A program made the translations under genes and the position numbers. Below, in pieces: positions 44,854-53,981 of a DNA stretch of 64,000 bases (positions are counted from its first letter, which is position 1; the number at the start of each line of letters is the position of its first letter). Under the pieces are notes generated by a model, which saw nothing but the letters and a program-made list of their open reading frames with translations, was not told the origin of the DNA and did not search any database. Source of the DNA: CBDDGJ01 sp965227805. GTDB taxonomy: Bacteria > Pseudomonadota > Alphaproteobacteria > RS24. The stretch lies in assembly GCA_965227805.1 (NCBI GenBank), contig CBDDGJ010000003.1:62001-126000 (forward strand). The letters run 5' to 3'.

Positions 44854-46104
44854 TCACCACCTTTTTTCAAATTTTTTGCGTAAAAATATCGCGATCGCAT
44901 TCATCGCCAATAATACGCTCAATAATATAACAATACCCGCACTGGTGCGCGCCACAAAGGCACGTTCCGGATTATTCGCCCACATATAAACTTGTGCCGG
45001 CAATACCGTAGCACTATCGGTAATGCTTGTCGGCACATCAACAATAAACGCCATCATACCAATCATCAGCAAGGGAGCCGTTTCACCAGCAGCTTGTGCA
45101 AGCCCGATAATTGTGCCAGTCAAAATCCCCGGCAATGCCAAGGGCAAAACATGATGCATAATCACTTGCATACGCGATGCGCCCACACCTAACGCCGCTT
45201 CACGAATAGAGGGCGGCACCGCAACCAGTGCCGCACGTGTTGCCACAATAATGGTCGGCAATGTCATCAAGGCCAAAACCATACCCCCCACAAGCGGTGC
45301 GGAACGGGGTAGATAAAAGAAATTGATAAAGACCGCAAGCCCCAACAGCCCGAATATAATTGACGGCACAGCGGCAAGATTATTGATATTCACCTCAATC
45401 AAATCGGTAAAGCGATTACGCGGCGCAAGCTCTTGCAAATAAATCGCCGCCATAACCCCCACCGGAAAGCTAATTAAAAGTGTCACCAGCAATGTCAGCG
45501 CCGTGCCGACAAGTGCGCTTTTAACCCCTGCCATTTCGGGATATGTGCTATCGCCATTGGCAAAGAGCGCAACGGCAAACTCACGCCGTATCCGTTCATC
45601 GGCAGCGAGCCGGTCAATCCATGTTAATTCCCTGTCACTTATCACGCGCTCATTTTCGGGCAAATTACGGTTTATAATCCCCTTCATAAGCAAGTCGACA
45701 TCCCCCGAGGCAGACAGCCAAAATCTTTTGGTTGTGCCGATGAGCTGTGGGTTTTGCTCAAGCGCGGCATTTACCATATCACTTGCGCCCACAGATAAAA
45801 GCTGCCCCAGCAAACGCCGTTCGCCTCGGCTTTGAACATCGGGGAAAAAGGCAAAAAAACTATCCCGCACAAGCCCGCGCCAATCTGTTTCGTCTAGCGC
45901 ATCGGGGTCTATTGCCTCTGCATCCATATAAACATCTACCGCAATATGTGTATGGGTAAAGGCCGGTAAGGAAGAAGAAATAATGCTGCCCAAAAGTCCA
46001 ACTAGAATTGCAAGCGCAATAAAAATCGCGCCAATGCCATAAAGACGAAACCGCTTTTCAGCCCTATAGCGTTTTTTTAACCGCATATTTTGTGTATCAC
46101 TCAT
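44854..46104 (-). CDS. pstA: Phosphate ABC transporter permease PstA
   Basis: 416 aa from ATG 46104 (MSDTQNMRLKKRYRAEK), which overlaps the pstC stop by 8 bp; the longer frame has no ribosome site. About six membrane helices in a binding-protein-dependent transport permease domain (ALGVGASRMQVIMHHVLPLALPGIL, the EAA loop region). It is longer than E. coli PstA (296 aa) because of a periplasmic insert of about 120 residues between the first two helices, a form common in alphaproteobacteria. Confidence 0.94.
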   Translation of the reverse strand: MSDTQNMRLKKRYRAEKRFRLYGIGAIFIALAILVGLLGSIISSSLPAFTHTHIAVDVYMDAEAIDPDALDETDWRGLVRDSFFAFFPDVQSRGERRLLGQLLSVGASDMVNAALEQNPQLIGTTKRFWLSASGDVDLLMKGIINRNLPENERVISDRELTWIDRLAADERIRREFAVALFANGDSTYPEMAGVKSALVGTALTLLVTLLISFPVGVMAAIYLQELAPRNRFTDLIEVNINNLAAVPSIIFGLLGLAVFINFFYLPRSAPLVGGMVLALMTLPTIIVATRAALVAVPPSIREAALGVGASRMQVIMHHVLPLALPGILTGTIIGLAQAAGETAPLLMIGMMAFIVDVPTSITDSATVLPAQVYMWANNPERAFVARTSAGIVILLSVLLAMNAIAIFLRKKFEKRW

Positions 46105-47488
46105 ATTGTTCCCGATATTTTCTAACCAAGTAAAGTGCAAGAATATTTAAGCCAAGCGTTATAATAAACAGCACCATGCCCAAAGCAAAAGCGGCCAGGG
46201 TTTTGGCACTATCAAATTCCTGATCACCCACAAGCAGCATTACGATTTGCACCGTAACCGTTGTGACCGATTCAAACGGATTGGCGGTTAAATTCGCTGC
46301 CACCCCGGCGGCCATAACCACAATCATGGTTTCACCAATGGCGCGCGACACCGCCAGCAAAATCGCGCTCACAATGCCGGGCAAAGCGGCTGGCAATACC
46401 ACTTGCCGGATGGTTTCCGATTGTGTTGCCCCCAATGCAGCAGCCCCATCGCGCAAAGTTTGTGGCACTGCATTTATCACATCATCCGATAGGGATGAAA
46501 TAAACGGAATAATCATAATGCCCATCACCAAGCCGGCAGCCAATGCTGATTCGGAGGATAAGCTAAGCCCGATATCCGCCCCCATATTGCGTAAAAGCGG
46601 CGCAACCGTAAGAGCAGCAAAAAAGCCGTAAACAACGGTTGGGATCCCGGCCAGAATTTCCAATAATGGCTTTACAAGCGTGCGTGTGCGCCTGCTTGCA
46701 TATTCGGATAAATAAATGGCCGCCATAAGCCCCACTGGCACCGCAACACACATAGCAATAAGGGTAATCAAAAATGTGCCGGCAAAAAGCGGAATTGCCC
46801 CAAAAGAACCCGAGCCGCCAACCTGGTCTGCCCGAATGGCCGTTTGGGGTGCCCAATGCGTGCCGAATAAAAACTCGCTCAACGGCACATGTTCAAAAAA
46901 ACGTATGGTTTCAAAAATCAATGACAGGACAATGCCAATGGTCGTTAAAATGGCAATGGTTGACATCCCAATCATTATCCAAATCATGACGCGCTCAACG
47001 CTATGGCGCGCTGTAAACCGAACAGCAATTCTTCGTGCCGACAGAGCAAAACTCACCCCTGCCCAAAACACAATCATCACCACCAAAAGCGTATTGGAAT
47101 AAGCCAGTAGCTCGCCGTAATATTGTGCAATATCGCGAATAGAGGCACTTACGAAATCTGCCGGTATTGACCCCGCATAGACAGCCTTGGCCTGGGCAAG
47201 CATAATCGGCACCGCGCTTTTATCTGGCGACACATCTGCACGATGCAAAATGGTGCTTTGCACAATATTATCAATAATCGGAGGTGAAAAAAATTGCCAC
47301 AGGGTAAAAATCAGAATGCTCGGCAAGAACACAAAAAGAGCGATATAGAAGCCGTGATATTTATCCCGCGAATGTTGTTTTTCGCCCGTCGCCTTTGCCA
47401 ATGTGCGAATTTTGCGCTGGCCGAAAAAAAATGAGAAAAGGGAGAAGCCCAAAACAAGCGCTATGAGTAAATTATCGCTTATCATCAT
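46097..47488 (-). CDS. pstC: Phosphate ABC transporter permease PstC
   Basis: 463 aa with about eight membrane helices. The EAA loop is in DGAAALGATQSETIRQVVLP (near residues 360-380), and EILAGIPTVVYGFFA is conserved. It is longer than the E. coli protein (319 aa), with an extra N-terminal half carrying two helices and a periplasmic section, again a common alphaproteobacterial form. It follows pstS after 43 bp. Confidence 0.95.
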   Translation of the reverse strand: MMISDNLLIALVLGFSLFSFFFGQRKIRTLAKATGEKQHSRDKYHGFYIALFVFLPSILIFTLWQFFSPPIIDNIVQSTILHRADVSPDKSAVPIMLAQAKAVYAGSIPADFVSASIRDIAQYYGELLAYSNTLLVVMIVFWAGVSFALSARRIAVRFTARHSVERVMIWIMIGMSTIAILTTIGIVLSLIFETIRFFEHVPLSEFLFGTHWAPQTAIRADQVGGSGSFGAIPLFAGTFLITLIAMCVAVPVGLMAAIYLSEYASRRTRTLVKPLLEILAGIPTVVYGFFAALTVAPLLRNMGADIGLSLSSESALAAGLVMGIMIIPFISSLSDDVINAVPQTLRDGAAALGATQSETIRQVVLPAALPGIVSAILLAVSRAIGETMIVVMAAGVAANLTANPFESVTTVTVQIVMLLVGDQEFDSAKTLAAFALGMVLFIITLGLNILALYLVRKYREQYE

Positions 47489-47531
47489 GCTCTCCCTTTT
47501 CCCTTATTTCTATTACATAGTGTAATACACC

Positions 47532-48593
47532 TTACAGGGAAAGAGGCATTTTATTTTTCCCGTCTTTGCGATATTTCTTGCGATCGACTTTGGGGAGGGG
47601 AATCAGACCTTTATCAACAAGATAACCATTATCGCCAAATGCTTTCTCGCTGGTAAATTCCTTCACATATTCCAAAATACCGGGCACAACACCAATATGG
47701 GCATGTTTTACATAGAAGAATAAAGACCGTGAAATATTATAATTTCCACCTGCAATATTATCAAAGTTTGGTTCTTCACCATCTATAATTGCACCGTGAA
47801 TTTTATCGCTATTTTGGTCTAAAAAGCTATAACCGAACACACCTAAGGCACGCGGATTACTCACCAGTTTTGACACCATGAGATTATCATTTTCTCCTGC
47901 ATCAATCCACGCGCCATCTTCGCGCACAGTGTGGGTGAGTTTTTTATAGGCAGATTTATTCTTTTTCTTCATCGCTTTAATATAGGCATATGTTTTCGCA
48001 CCACCCTCTAATGCCAATTCCTGAAACGCATCACGTGTGCCGGATGTAGGCGGCGGTCCGAGAATTTCAATCTCTGCATTGGGTAAAGATGCATCAATAT
48101 CGCTCCATTTTTTATACGGATTTGCGATCAGCGTGCACGCCTCTTTGGTGCAGGGTTTATTCGGGTCTGGCACTTGCGCCGCAACAGCCAGATAAAGTTG
48201 GCGCAAACTTAAGTTTATTTTCGGGGCAGATTTCGCATTTGCCACCACAATGCCATCAAAACCGATAACAATTTCGGTCATGTCAATGCCATTGGCTTTA
48301 CATTTTTTGAACTCTTTTGCTTTAATGCGCCGCGATGCATTGGTAATATCAGGGTGCGATAAACCAATCCCTGCACAAAAAAGTTTCATACCGCCACCCG
48401 AGCCAGTTGATTCGATTTTAGGTGTTTTGAAGGATGTATTGCGCCCAAATTGCTCGGCCACGACAGTTGCAAATGGAAATACCGTTGATGACCCCACAAT
48501 ATGAATTTGGTCGCGCGCCTGCGCTTCACCGCCCCATATTATCAGGCATAATGCAGCTATACCCATGCTTGTTATACGTTTTGGATTAAACAT
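47532..48593 (-). CDS. pstS: Phosphate-binding protein PstS
   Basis: 353 aa. A signal peptide (about residues 1-26, ending GEAQA) precedes the periplasmic binding fold. Phosphate ligand blocks are HIVGSSTVFPFATV (near 31-44), ESTGSGGGMKLF (near 61-72) and PPPTSGTRDAFQE (near 181-193). It captures phosphate in the periplasm for PstCAB. First gene of the operon; a candidate Pho box lies about 45 bp upstream. Confidence 0.95.
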   Translation of the reverse strand: MFNPKRITSMGIAALCLIIWGGEAQARDQIHIVGSSTVFPFATVVAEQFGRNTSFKTPKIESTGSGGGMKLFCAGIGLSHPDITNASRRIKAKEFKKCKANGIDMTEIVIGFDGIVVANAKSAPKINLSLRQLYLAVAAQVPDPNKPCTKEACTLIANPYKKWSDIDASLPNAEIEILGPPPTSGTRDAFQELALEGGAKTYAYIKAMKKKNKSAYKKLTHTVREDGAWIDAGENDNLMVSKLVSNPRALGVFGYSFLDQNSDKIHGAIIDGEEPNFDNIAGGNYNISRSLFFYVKHAHIGVVPGILEYVKEFTSEKAFGDNGYLVDKGLIPLPKVDRKKYRKDGKNKMPLSL

Positions 48594-48638
48594 ATTTTCC
48601 TCATAAAGTTAAACATTTTAAGGTTTGATACTTATGAC

Positions 48639-48657
48639 ATAACAGCAAATATAACAT
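48639..48657 (-). promoter_or_regulatory. Candidate Pho box upstream of pstS
   Basis: On the minus strand ATGTTAT and CTGTTAT are repeated with 12 bases from start to start, directly followed by GTCAT. The PhoB consensus is two CTGTCAT repeats 11 apart, so this is an imperfect match; the position before pstS makes it plausible. Confidence 0.4.
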
Positions 48658-48789
48658 TACCCTCTTTACATACCGCTTGTCGTGCCAGCCGATACTATGA
48701 TTTAGGTCGCAATGCAACACTAAACTTAGATGATAATGCATTTTATTCTCAATAAACTTTATAGTGATTTAGCGCCACCAAAATGCCTT

Positions 48790-49653
48790 TTATTTTACCC
48801 GCCATCTATCATGAAACCAATACCATGCTTCCGGATGCAATTTAATCTGCGCCTCGAGGTGGCTATAAATATCTTGGAGTGAATCTGACACCGCATCGGC
48901 AAGCTCCATTTCAGGAAAGAACTCAATAATAAAATGCGATTTATCTTGCTGTGCCCGATAAGATGTCATTGGAATAATCGGGCTATCGCATCTGCGGGCG
49001 AATATCGCCGCGCCATCTGGTGCCATAACCTTATGCCCAAAAAACGTAACTTCTACTCCCGTATTCATTCTTTGGTCAACAAGCATAAGAACCGGCTTTT
49101 TCTGCCCCAATAATTTAAGCGTGCCGGCAACGGCCTCGCGCCCTTTACGCAACATATAATCCGTAAATGGACGGTAACGCTTATCCAAATAGGCACGTAT
49201 ATACGGATTATTTGCCGGACGATAAATCGCACCGCACACGCCCAATAAATGTTTCAGCCCCATTTGCACCACATGCACATTGCTAAAATGCCCCGCAATA
49301 AATATCACCCCCCTGCCCTGTGCCATTGCTGCGTGGGCATGTTCAACACCTTTTAATGTAAAACAGTGCGCCGCTTGCTGATATATGCGCGGCAAATGTG
49401 GCAATTCGCCTATATTGCGCCCGCCATTTTCCCAAATTTCATATAAAAGCCGCTTTGCATCGCGGGAAGACAAATCTGGCATAATCAAATCCAGATTGCG
49501 CTTTACCACTGATTTTTTACCAATAAAAAAGCATAAAACCCGCCCAAGACGCCCGCCGCAATAAGAGGCAGCGCGAATGGGCATAAGACGAAACAGACCC
49601 ATAAATAGCAAAAAAATCAGGGCTTCACCCTTATAGCGTAAAGATTTCATCAC
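48790..49653 (-). CDS. LpxL/HtrB-type acyltransferase (catalytic acid replaced)
   Basis: 287 aa. It belongs to the LpxL/LpxM (HtrB/MsbB) superfamily, which acylates lipid A or other membrane lipids at the inner face of the inner membrane. Family blocks include GRNIGELPHLPRIYQ, AIYRPANNPYIRAYL, MLVDQRMNTGVEVTFFGHKV and APDGAAIFARRCDSPIIPM. The catalytic HX4(D/E) motif appears as GHFSNVH: His122 is present but position 127 is His rather than acid. Its ATG overlaps the stop of the upstream paralogue (ATGA). Activity is therefore uncertain. Confidence 0.8.
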   Translation of the reverse strand: MMKSLRYKGEALIFLLFMGLFRLMPIRAASYCGGRLGRVLCFFIGKKSVVKRNLDLIMPDLSSRDAKRLLYEIWENGGRNIGELPHLPRIYQQAAHCFTLKGVEHAHAAMAQGRGVIFIAGHFSNVHVVQMGLKHLLGVCGAIYRPANNPYIRAYLDKRYRPFTDYMLRKGREAVAGTLKLLGQKKPVLMLVDQRMNTGVEVTFFGHKVMAPDGAAIFARRCDSPIIPMTSYRAQQDKSHFIIEFFPEMELADAVSDSLQDIYSHLEAQIKLHPEAWYWFHDRWRVK

Positions 49654-50558
49654 GATTTTCTCTTAGGTCTGGCTTTCCACCGATGGTGAAACCATAGCCA
49701 GTCTTCGGGGCGCTGTTTAATGCGCTCTTCTAAAAACACATAAAAATCCTGCATAGCTTTTTGAATCGCATATTTTTTATTTTGCGTTTCGTCAAAAATG
49801 ATTGGGGGAAAAAATTCAACAATGAAATGCACCTTATCGCCGTTTTTTTCCACCCGATAAGCGTGATAGGGAATAAGCGCACTATCACAACGCAAGGCCA
49901 TCATTGCCGCACCATCTGGCGCCATAACCTCATGTCCGAAAAAATCAACTGCCACACCTTCATTCAAACGGCGGTCAGAAAGCATGGCAACCGGCACACC
50001 CCGTCGCAACAGCTTTAACATCTCACGCACCGCCATATGCCCCTTCGGTAAGGGATGGCGTGCAAAATGCGCATAGCTTTTCACAAAAAAAGGACGAATA
50101 TAAGGATTATCCATATAACGATAAATAATGGCACATTCATCTGCAAGTGCCGCAACCGCCATGCCCAGCACCCACGGATTGCTAAAATGCCCCGAAGCAA
50201 ACACCACACCTTTTCCCCGTTCAAGGGCTGCGTGCGCATATTCGGTTCCCTTAAGCTCAATGCGTATATCACGCTGCTTATAGATAGCAGCAATATGCGG
50301 CAATTCTGCCACAATCCGCCCGACTGTTTCGCACGCATCCAAAAACAAGGCTTTACGTGCACGCGCATCCATATCCGGAAACGCAATATGCATATTCCGA
50401 TAGCCTATATTTGTTTCAGGGATAAGCCGCCCCGCCATACGCATCAACCCGCCCCCCACATCAGAAGCGCGACGCACACCAAGCAAACGGCACAGCATCA
50501 TAAAAAAAGCAAAGCCCGCATATTCAAACCATACTGCGACCGACCATCGTGATTTCAT
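49650..50558 (-). CDS. LpxL/HtrB-type acyltransferase (catalytic acid replaced), paralogue
   Basis: 302 aa, a tandem paralogue of the next gene. It shares IIYRYMDNPYIRPFF, AMLSDRRLNEGVAVDFFGHEV, MAPDGAAMMALRCDSALIPY and a WLWFHHRWKARP tail. The motif reads GHFSNPW: His124 is present but position 129 is Trp where Glu or Asp is expected. N-terminal membrane helix at about residues 10-25. First of the pair, divergent from the DUF1329 gene with a 106-bp space. The shared loss of the acid in both copies is notable. Confidence 0.8.
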   Translation of the reverse strand: MKSRWSVAVWFEYAGFAFFMMLCRLLGVRRASDVGGGLMRMAGRLIPETNIGYRNMHIAFPDMDARARKALFLDACETVGRIVAELPHIAAIYKQRDIRIELKGTEYAHAALERGKGVVFASGHFSNPWVLGMAVAALADECAIIYRYMDNPYIRPFFVKSYAHFARHPLPKGHMAVREMLKLLRRGVPVAMLSDRRLNEGVAVDFFGHEVMAPDGAAMMALRCDSALIPYHAYRVEKNGDKVHFIVEFFPPIIFDETQNKKYAIQKAMQDFYVFLEERIKQRPEDWLWFHHRWKARPKRKS

Positions 50559-50667
50559 AAAGTTTCACCCCGCTACGCCACATGTCACATAGCATATTTT
50601 TGCCTGGATACAAATTGACTATATCAAAAGTCCATGCCACATTATATGCGTATAATGAAGGAAAATG

Positions 50668-52032
50668 ATGTTGTATTTTACCCTGCCCCGCATAGGCGTC
50701 ATAAGCCTAGCCTTAATAATATTATTTAGCATAGACGCATTTGCACAAGATATGGCGCGTGCAGAGACTGAATATACCCCGCTCGGCGCCATAAAAGCAG
50801 GCAATGCACAAGGCACAATTCCACCATGGACGGGCGGCATCACCACCCCACCGCCAGCTTATGAAAAAGGCCAAGACCATACCGACCCGTTTGCAGATGA
50901 TGCGCCACTTTTCACCATAACAGCAGATAATTATAAACAATATGCCGATAAATTATCCGGCGTAAGCATTGGCCTGCTCACCACATATCCGGAAAGCTAT
51001 AAAATGCATATTTACCCCAGCAGGCGTAGCTGTGCCTTTCCGCAACATGTTTATGATGCTGCATATAAAAATATAGACCGTGCACGCCTTAGTAATAATG
51101 GGCATAATGTGGAAGGCGCGCTTATGGCCATTCCCTTTCCACGCCCAAAGACGGGCGAAGAAGTGATTTGGAATCATCGCCTAAATTATCGCGGCCATAA
51201 ATATACGGCAAAAATCAGCGGCGGAAATATATATCCGAATGGCAGTTTTACCCATGTCGTTCGTAAAGATCGTAAACTTATATTTTATTCCGACCCCACG
51301 CTTACATCCGCCACCGCATTGGAAAATAAGGATATGGCCTGGATGGGGATATGGGAATCCCCACCCCGCAATGCCGGTTCGGGCTTTTCTTCAATCAATA
51401 CGATAGATCAGGTTATGCAGCCACGCTATGGCTTTTTCTTTCGTAATGATATACGCAAAAACGTGCCCAGCCCCTCTGCTGCCATGACCTATGATGCCCT
51501 ACTGAGCACGGCAAATGGCTTACGGCGTTCAGATGATATGTTCCTGTTTAATGGCGCGCATGACCGCTATGAATGGACGCTTTTGGGTAAAAAGGAAATT
51601 TATATTCCCTATAATGCCTATCGGGCATCACATACCGATGTCAGCCTTAAAGATTTGCTCACCCCATACCATCCCAACCCCACTTATATACGCTATGAAT
51701 TACACCGGGTTTGGGTGGTTGAAGCGGTGTTAAAGCCGGAATTTTCGCATATTCATCACCGCCGCGTGATTTATATTGATGAGGATAGCTGGATTGCCGT
51801 TATGGCCGAGCTTTATAACGCAAAAGGCACCATGCATAATGGGCAAGAAGCCTTTATCAAAAATTACTATGAAGTGCCCACATGTCATCAGGAATTTGAC
51901 GTATTATATAATTATGAAAATGGCTGGTATAATGTGGATAATGTCAAAAACCAATTCGGCCCGGCCAATTTTGATGCCAGATTAAGCACGCGTTATTTTG
52001 GTCCGGCAGCCCTAAGGCGCAGCATTAGATAA
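50668..52032 (+). CDS. DUF1329 family outer-membrane lipid-handling protein
   Basis: 454 aa from the second of two adjacent ATG codons; GAAGGA fits 50668 better than 50665. A signal peptide (about residues 1-26, ending DAFAQ) is followed by ETEYTPLGAIKAGNAQGTIPPWTGG, the typical DUF1329 opening, and WGRYEWTLLGKKEIYIPYNAY-like blocks in the C-terminal half. DUF1329 proteins (about 450 aa) are often near RND/MMPL transporters and BVMO or hydrocarbon genes and have a LolB-like fold. No such partner is adjacent here. Function not established. Confidence 0.82.
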   Translation: MLYFTLPRIGVISLALIILFSIDAFAQDMARAETEYTPLGAIKAGNAQGTIPPWTGGITTPPPAYEKGQDHTDPFADDAPLFTITADNYKQYADKLSGVSIGLLTTYPESYKMHIYPSRRSCAFPQHVYDAAYKNIDRARLSNNGHNVEGALMAIPFPRPKTGEEVIWNHRLNYRGHKYTAKISGGNIYPNGSFTHVVRKDRKLIFYSDPTLTSATALENKDMAWMGIWESPPRNAGSGFSSINTIDQVMQPRYGFFFRNDIRKNVPSPSAAMTYDALLSTANGLRRSDDMFLFNGAHDRYEWTLLGKKEIYIPYNAYRASHTDVSLKDLLTPYHPNPTYIRYELHRVWVVEAVLKPEFSHIHHRRVIYIDEDSWIAVMAELYNAKGTMHNGQEAFIKNYYEVPTCHQEFDVLYNYENGWYNVDNVKNQFGPANFDARLSTRYFGPAALRRSIR

Positions 52033-52039
52033 ATTATCG

Positions 52040-52870
52040 TTAAGATAAATCGCGCGCGCGCTGTGCGGCAGCCTGCATGGCACGACGCATGAGGGGCATC
52101 ATACCGGTTTGCTTATCCATCAGCACCTGCAAAGCCGCATGGGTTGTGCCCCCCTTGGACGTTACATGTTCGCGCAAAAGCGCAACCTCTTCGGTATGCT
52201 GTGCCAACATTGCCCCCGTTCCCTGCACCATGGTGCGTGCCAAACGCATGGCTGTATCAGGTGACAACCCCATTTCCGCGCCTATCGCCGCCATTGCCTC
52301 GGTTATATAATAAATATAGGCAGGGCCTGAGCCGCTAAGCGCGGTTACTATATCTATATCCGCTTCATGTTCAAGCCACACTGCCGCGCCCACAGCCTGC
52401 ATCAGCGCTTGCGCAATATCTTTTTGTGCGCGCGAAACCGTATTTTGTGCATAAAGTGCCGTTATCCCCTGCCCGATAGATGCGGGTGTGTTGGGCATTG
52501 TCCGCACATAGCAAAAGCAATCTCCCATAATGTTTTGCAGATTTTTTATCGTCACACCTGCCATAAGCGAAATAATAAGCGCATTTTGCGGCACGGATAC
52601 CGCCAAGGCCGGCAGCACCTCGCTTGCCATTTGCGGCTTTACAGCAAGAATGATAATGCTAGGCGCATACGCCTCTATCTCTTGTGCAGATGGATTATGC
52701 CTAAGCGCAAGAGACGCAATATCTTCGCCAATCAATGGATCCTGAATTAAAAATTGTTGGGGCACCAAGCCTGCCTTAAGCCAGCCATGCAGCAAGGCGC
52801 CGCCCATTTTTCCTGCACCAATGAGAAAAAGCTGCGTGTCTTGCGTGATTAAATCAGAAAGCCTATGCAT
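52040..52870 (-). CDS. proC: Pyrroline-5-carboxylate reductase
   Basis: 276 aa from ATG 52870 (MHRLSDLITQDTQLFLIG); this ATG overlaps the ybjN stop by 8 bp. It makes proline from pyrroline-5-carboxylate with NAD(P)H. The Rossmann motif LIGAGKMGGALLHGW (near 17-31), VKPQMASEVL, VRTMPNTPASIGQGITAL and the C-terminal ALSGSGPAYIYYITEAM and HVTSKGGTTHAAL signature are all present. The pairing with ybjN is common in alphaproteobacteria. Confidence 0.93.
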   Translation of the reverse strand: MHRLSDLITQDTQLFLIGAGKMGGALLHGWLKAGLVPQQFLIQDPLIGEDIASLALRHNPSAQEIEAYAPSIIILAVKPQMASEVLPALAVSVPQNALIISLMAGVTIKNLQNIMGDCFCYVRTMPNTPASIGQGITALYAQNTVSRAQKDIAQALMQAVGAAVWLEHEADIDIVTALSGSGPAYIYYITEAMAAIGAEMGLSPDTAMRLARTMVQGTGAMLAQHTEEVALLREHVTSKGGTTHAALQVLMDKQTGMMPLMRRAMQAAAQRARDLS

Positions 52871-53363
52871 CTCCGCGTGTTTCAAACATTGCGCCTTGAA
52901 ATGCCGCACGCGGTGAATAGCCTGCCCAGATTAAAAATTGAAACGCGGGAAAAAACCGCTCACATGCGCCCACCGCATGATGAATAAGATCATTACATTG
53001 GCGTTCGTTCAAGCGTGCTTCATTCACCATAAGCGTGTTACGGAATAATAAGGTGCCATCAGATGACCACATATCAAAATGCCCCAACCATAGCTGCTCA
53101 TTCACCAGCGCCAATAATTCATAAACCTCTTTTTGTTTATTTTGCGGCACGCGCGTATCCAGCATACAGGCAATATGCAGACCTTCCAGATCTTCCCGCC
53201 AGCTAATGGCCAAGTGATAGTCGCAATGCGTGCCGGCAATACAAATATTGACATCATCATCGGTGCCCCGCTCGCACGGCCATTCTTGCGAGGTGGCTAT
53301 GGTTTCCATCACATCAATCGGATGCCCCGCATAATGTATATCTTGTAATAAAGCAGATTGCAT
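52863..53363 (-). CDS. YbjN domain protein
   Basis: 166 aa. Type III secretion chaperone-like YbjN fold, indicated by WPCERGTDDDVNICIAG, LEGLHIACMLDTRVP, ELLALVNEQLWLGHFDMW and FRNTLMVNEARL. YbjN has no settled biochemical role; in E. coli it affects motility and stress responses. It starts the ybjN-proC pair. The 86 bp upstream (53364-53449) hold nothing I can identify. Confidence 0.85.
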   Translation of the reverse strand: MQSALLQDIHYAGHPIDVMETIATSQEWPCERGTDDDVNICIAGTHCDYHLAISWREDLEGLHIACMLDTRVPQNKQKEVYELLALVNEQLWLGHFDMWSSDGTLLFRNTLMVNEARLNERQCNDLIHHAVGACERFFPAFQFLIWAGYSPRAAFQGAMFETRGDA

Positions 53364-53449
53364 CTAACCCTCTCCTAAATGTCATACGCGATAAAACACA
53401 ATATGTTGTAAGCGCAATTATGAAATCATACGAGATGATGTAATATGAT

Positions 53450-53668
53450 TCATAAGGGTATGAAAAGGGAAAAATACACGCGAAATGCAAAAATTATGGA
53501 AAAACCCTGTTTTCCTCCCCGATAGGCGAACAGATAAATCAAGATCGCCTGAACAAGCGTATCGGTAAGCTCATCCACCCCTTTTTGATAGCGGTCGATA
53601 TTCTGCCCATTTTCAACAAGTTTCAGCTGTTTTTGTGCGACAATGCTACACCACAACGCCACAGGCAA
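53450..53668 (-). CDS. Hypothetical small membrane protein after ubiK
   Basis: Up to 72 codons from TTG 53668, starting 8 bp after the ubiK stop. The frame is hydrophobic at the start (PVALWCSIVAQ), then QKQLKLVENGQNIDRYQKGVD, and a second hydrophobic stretch (TLVQAILIYLFAYRGG). There is no ATG and only a weak ribosome site, so either it is a small membrane protein translated with ubiK or an open frame by chance. No family recognised. Confidence 0.35.
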   Translation of the reverse strand: MPVALWCSIVAQKQLKLVENGQNIDRYQKGVDELTDTLVQAILIYLFAYRGGKQGFSIIFAFRVYFSLFIPL

Positions 53669-53676
53669 GCCAACGG

Positions 53677-53919
53677 CTAGGATGATTTTAGCTTTTCAAT
53701 TTCCGCCCGCAACGCGTCATTCTCGTGACGTGCCTGCGCTGCCATATCACGCACGACTTCAAATTCTTCGCGTGTCACCAGCCCGCCATCAGCAATAAGG
53801 GCATCCATACGTGCACGGATAAGCTGCTCTATCTCCGTCCGCATTGCTTGCGCAACACCCGCCGCGCCCGAGGCAAGCTGGGTTATATCATCAAAAATTT
53901 TTGCACGTGCTTCGCCCAT
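53677..53919 (-). CDS. ubiK: UbiK accessory factor (YqiC/BMFP family)
   Basis: 80 aa, almost entirely alpha-helical: KIFDDITQLASGAAGVAQAM followed by a C-terminal coiled coil (MDALIADGGLVTREEFEVVR, then DALRAEIEKLKSS). This is the BMFP domain; UbiK helps ubiquinone synthesis by contact with UbiJ and membranes. Divergent from lgt (62 bp between starts), an arrangement seen in many alphaproteobacteria. Confidence 0.9.
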   Translation of the reverse strand: MGEARAKIFDDITQLASGAAGVAQAMRTEIEQLIRARMDALIADGGLVTREEFEVVRDMAAQARHENDALRAEIEKLKSS

Positions 53920-53981
53920 AAACGCTATATTATGCTATAAGCGCACATAAACCAAGATAAAACTTACACATAGGATAGATT

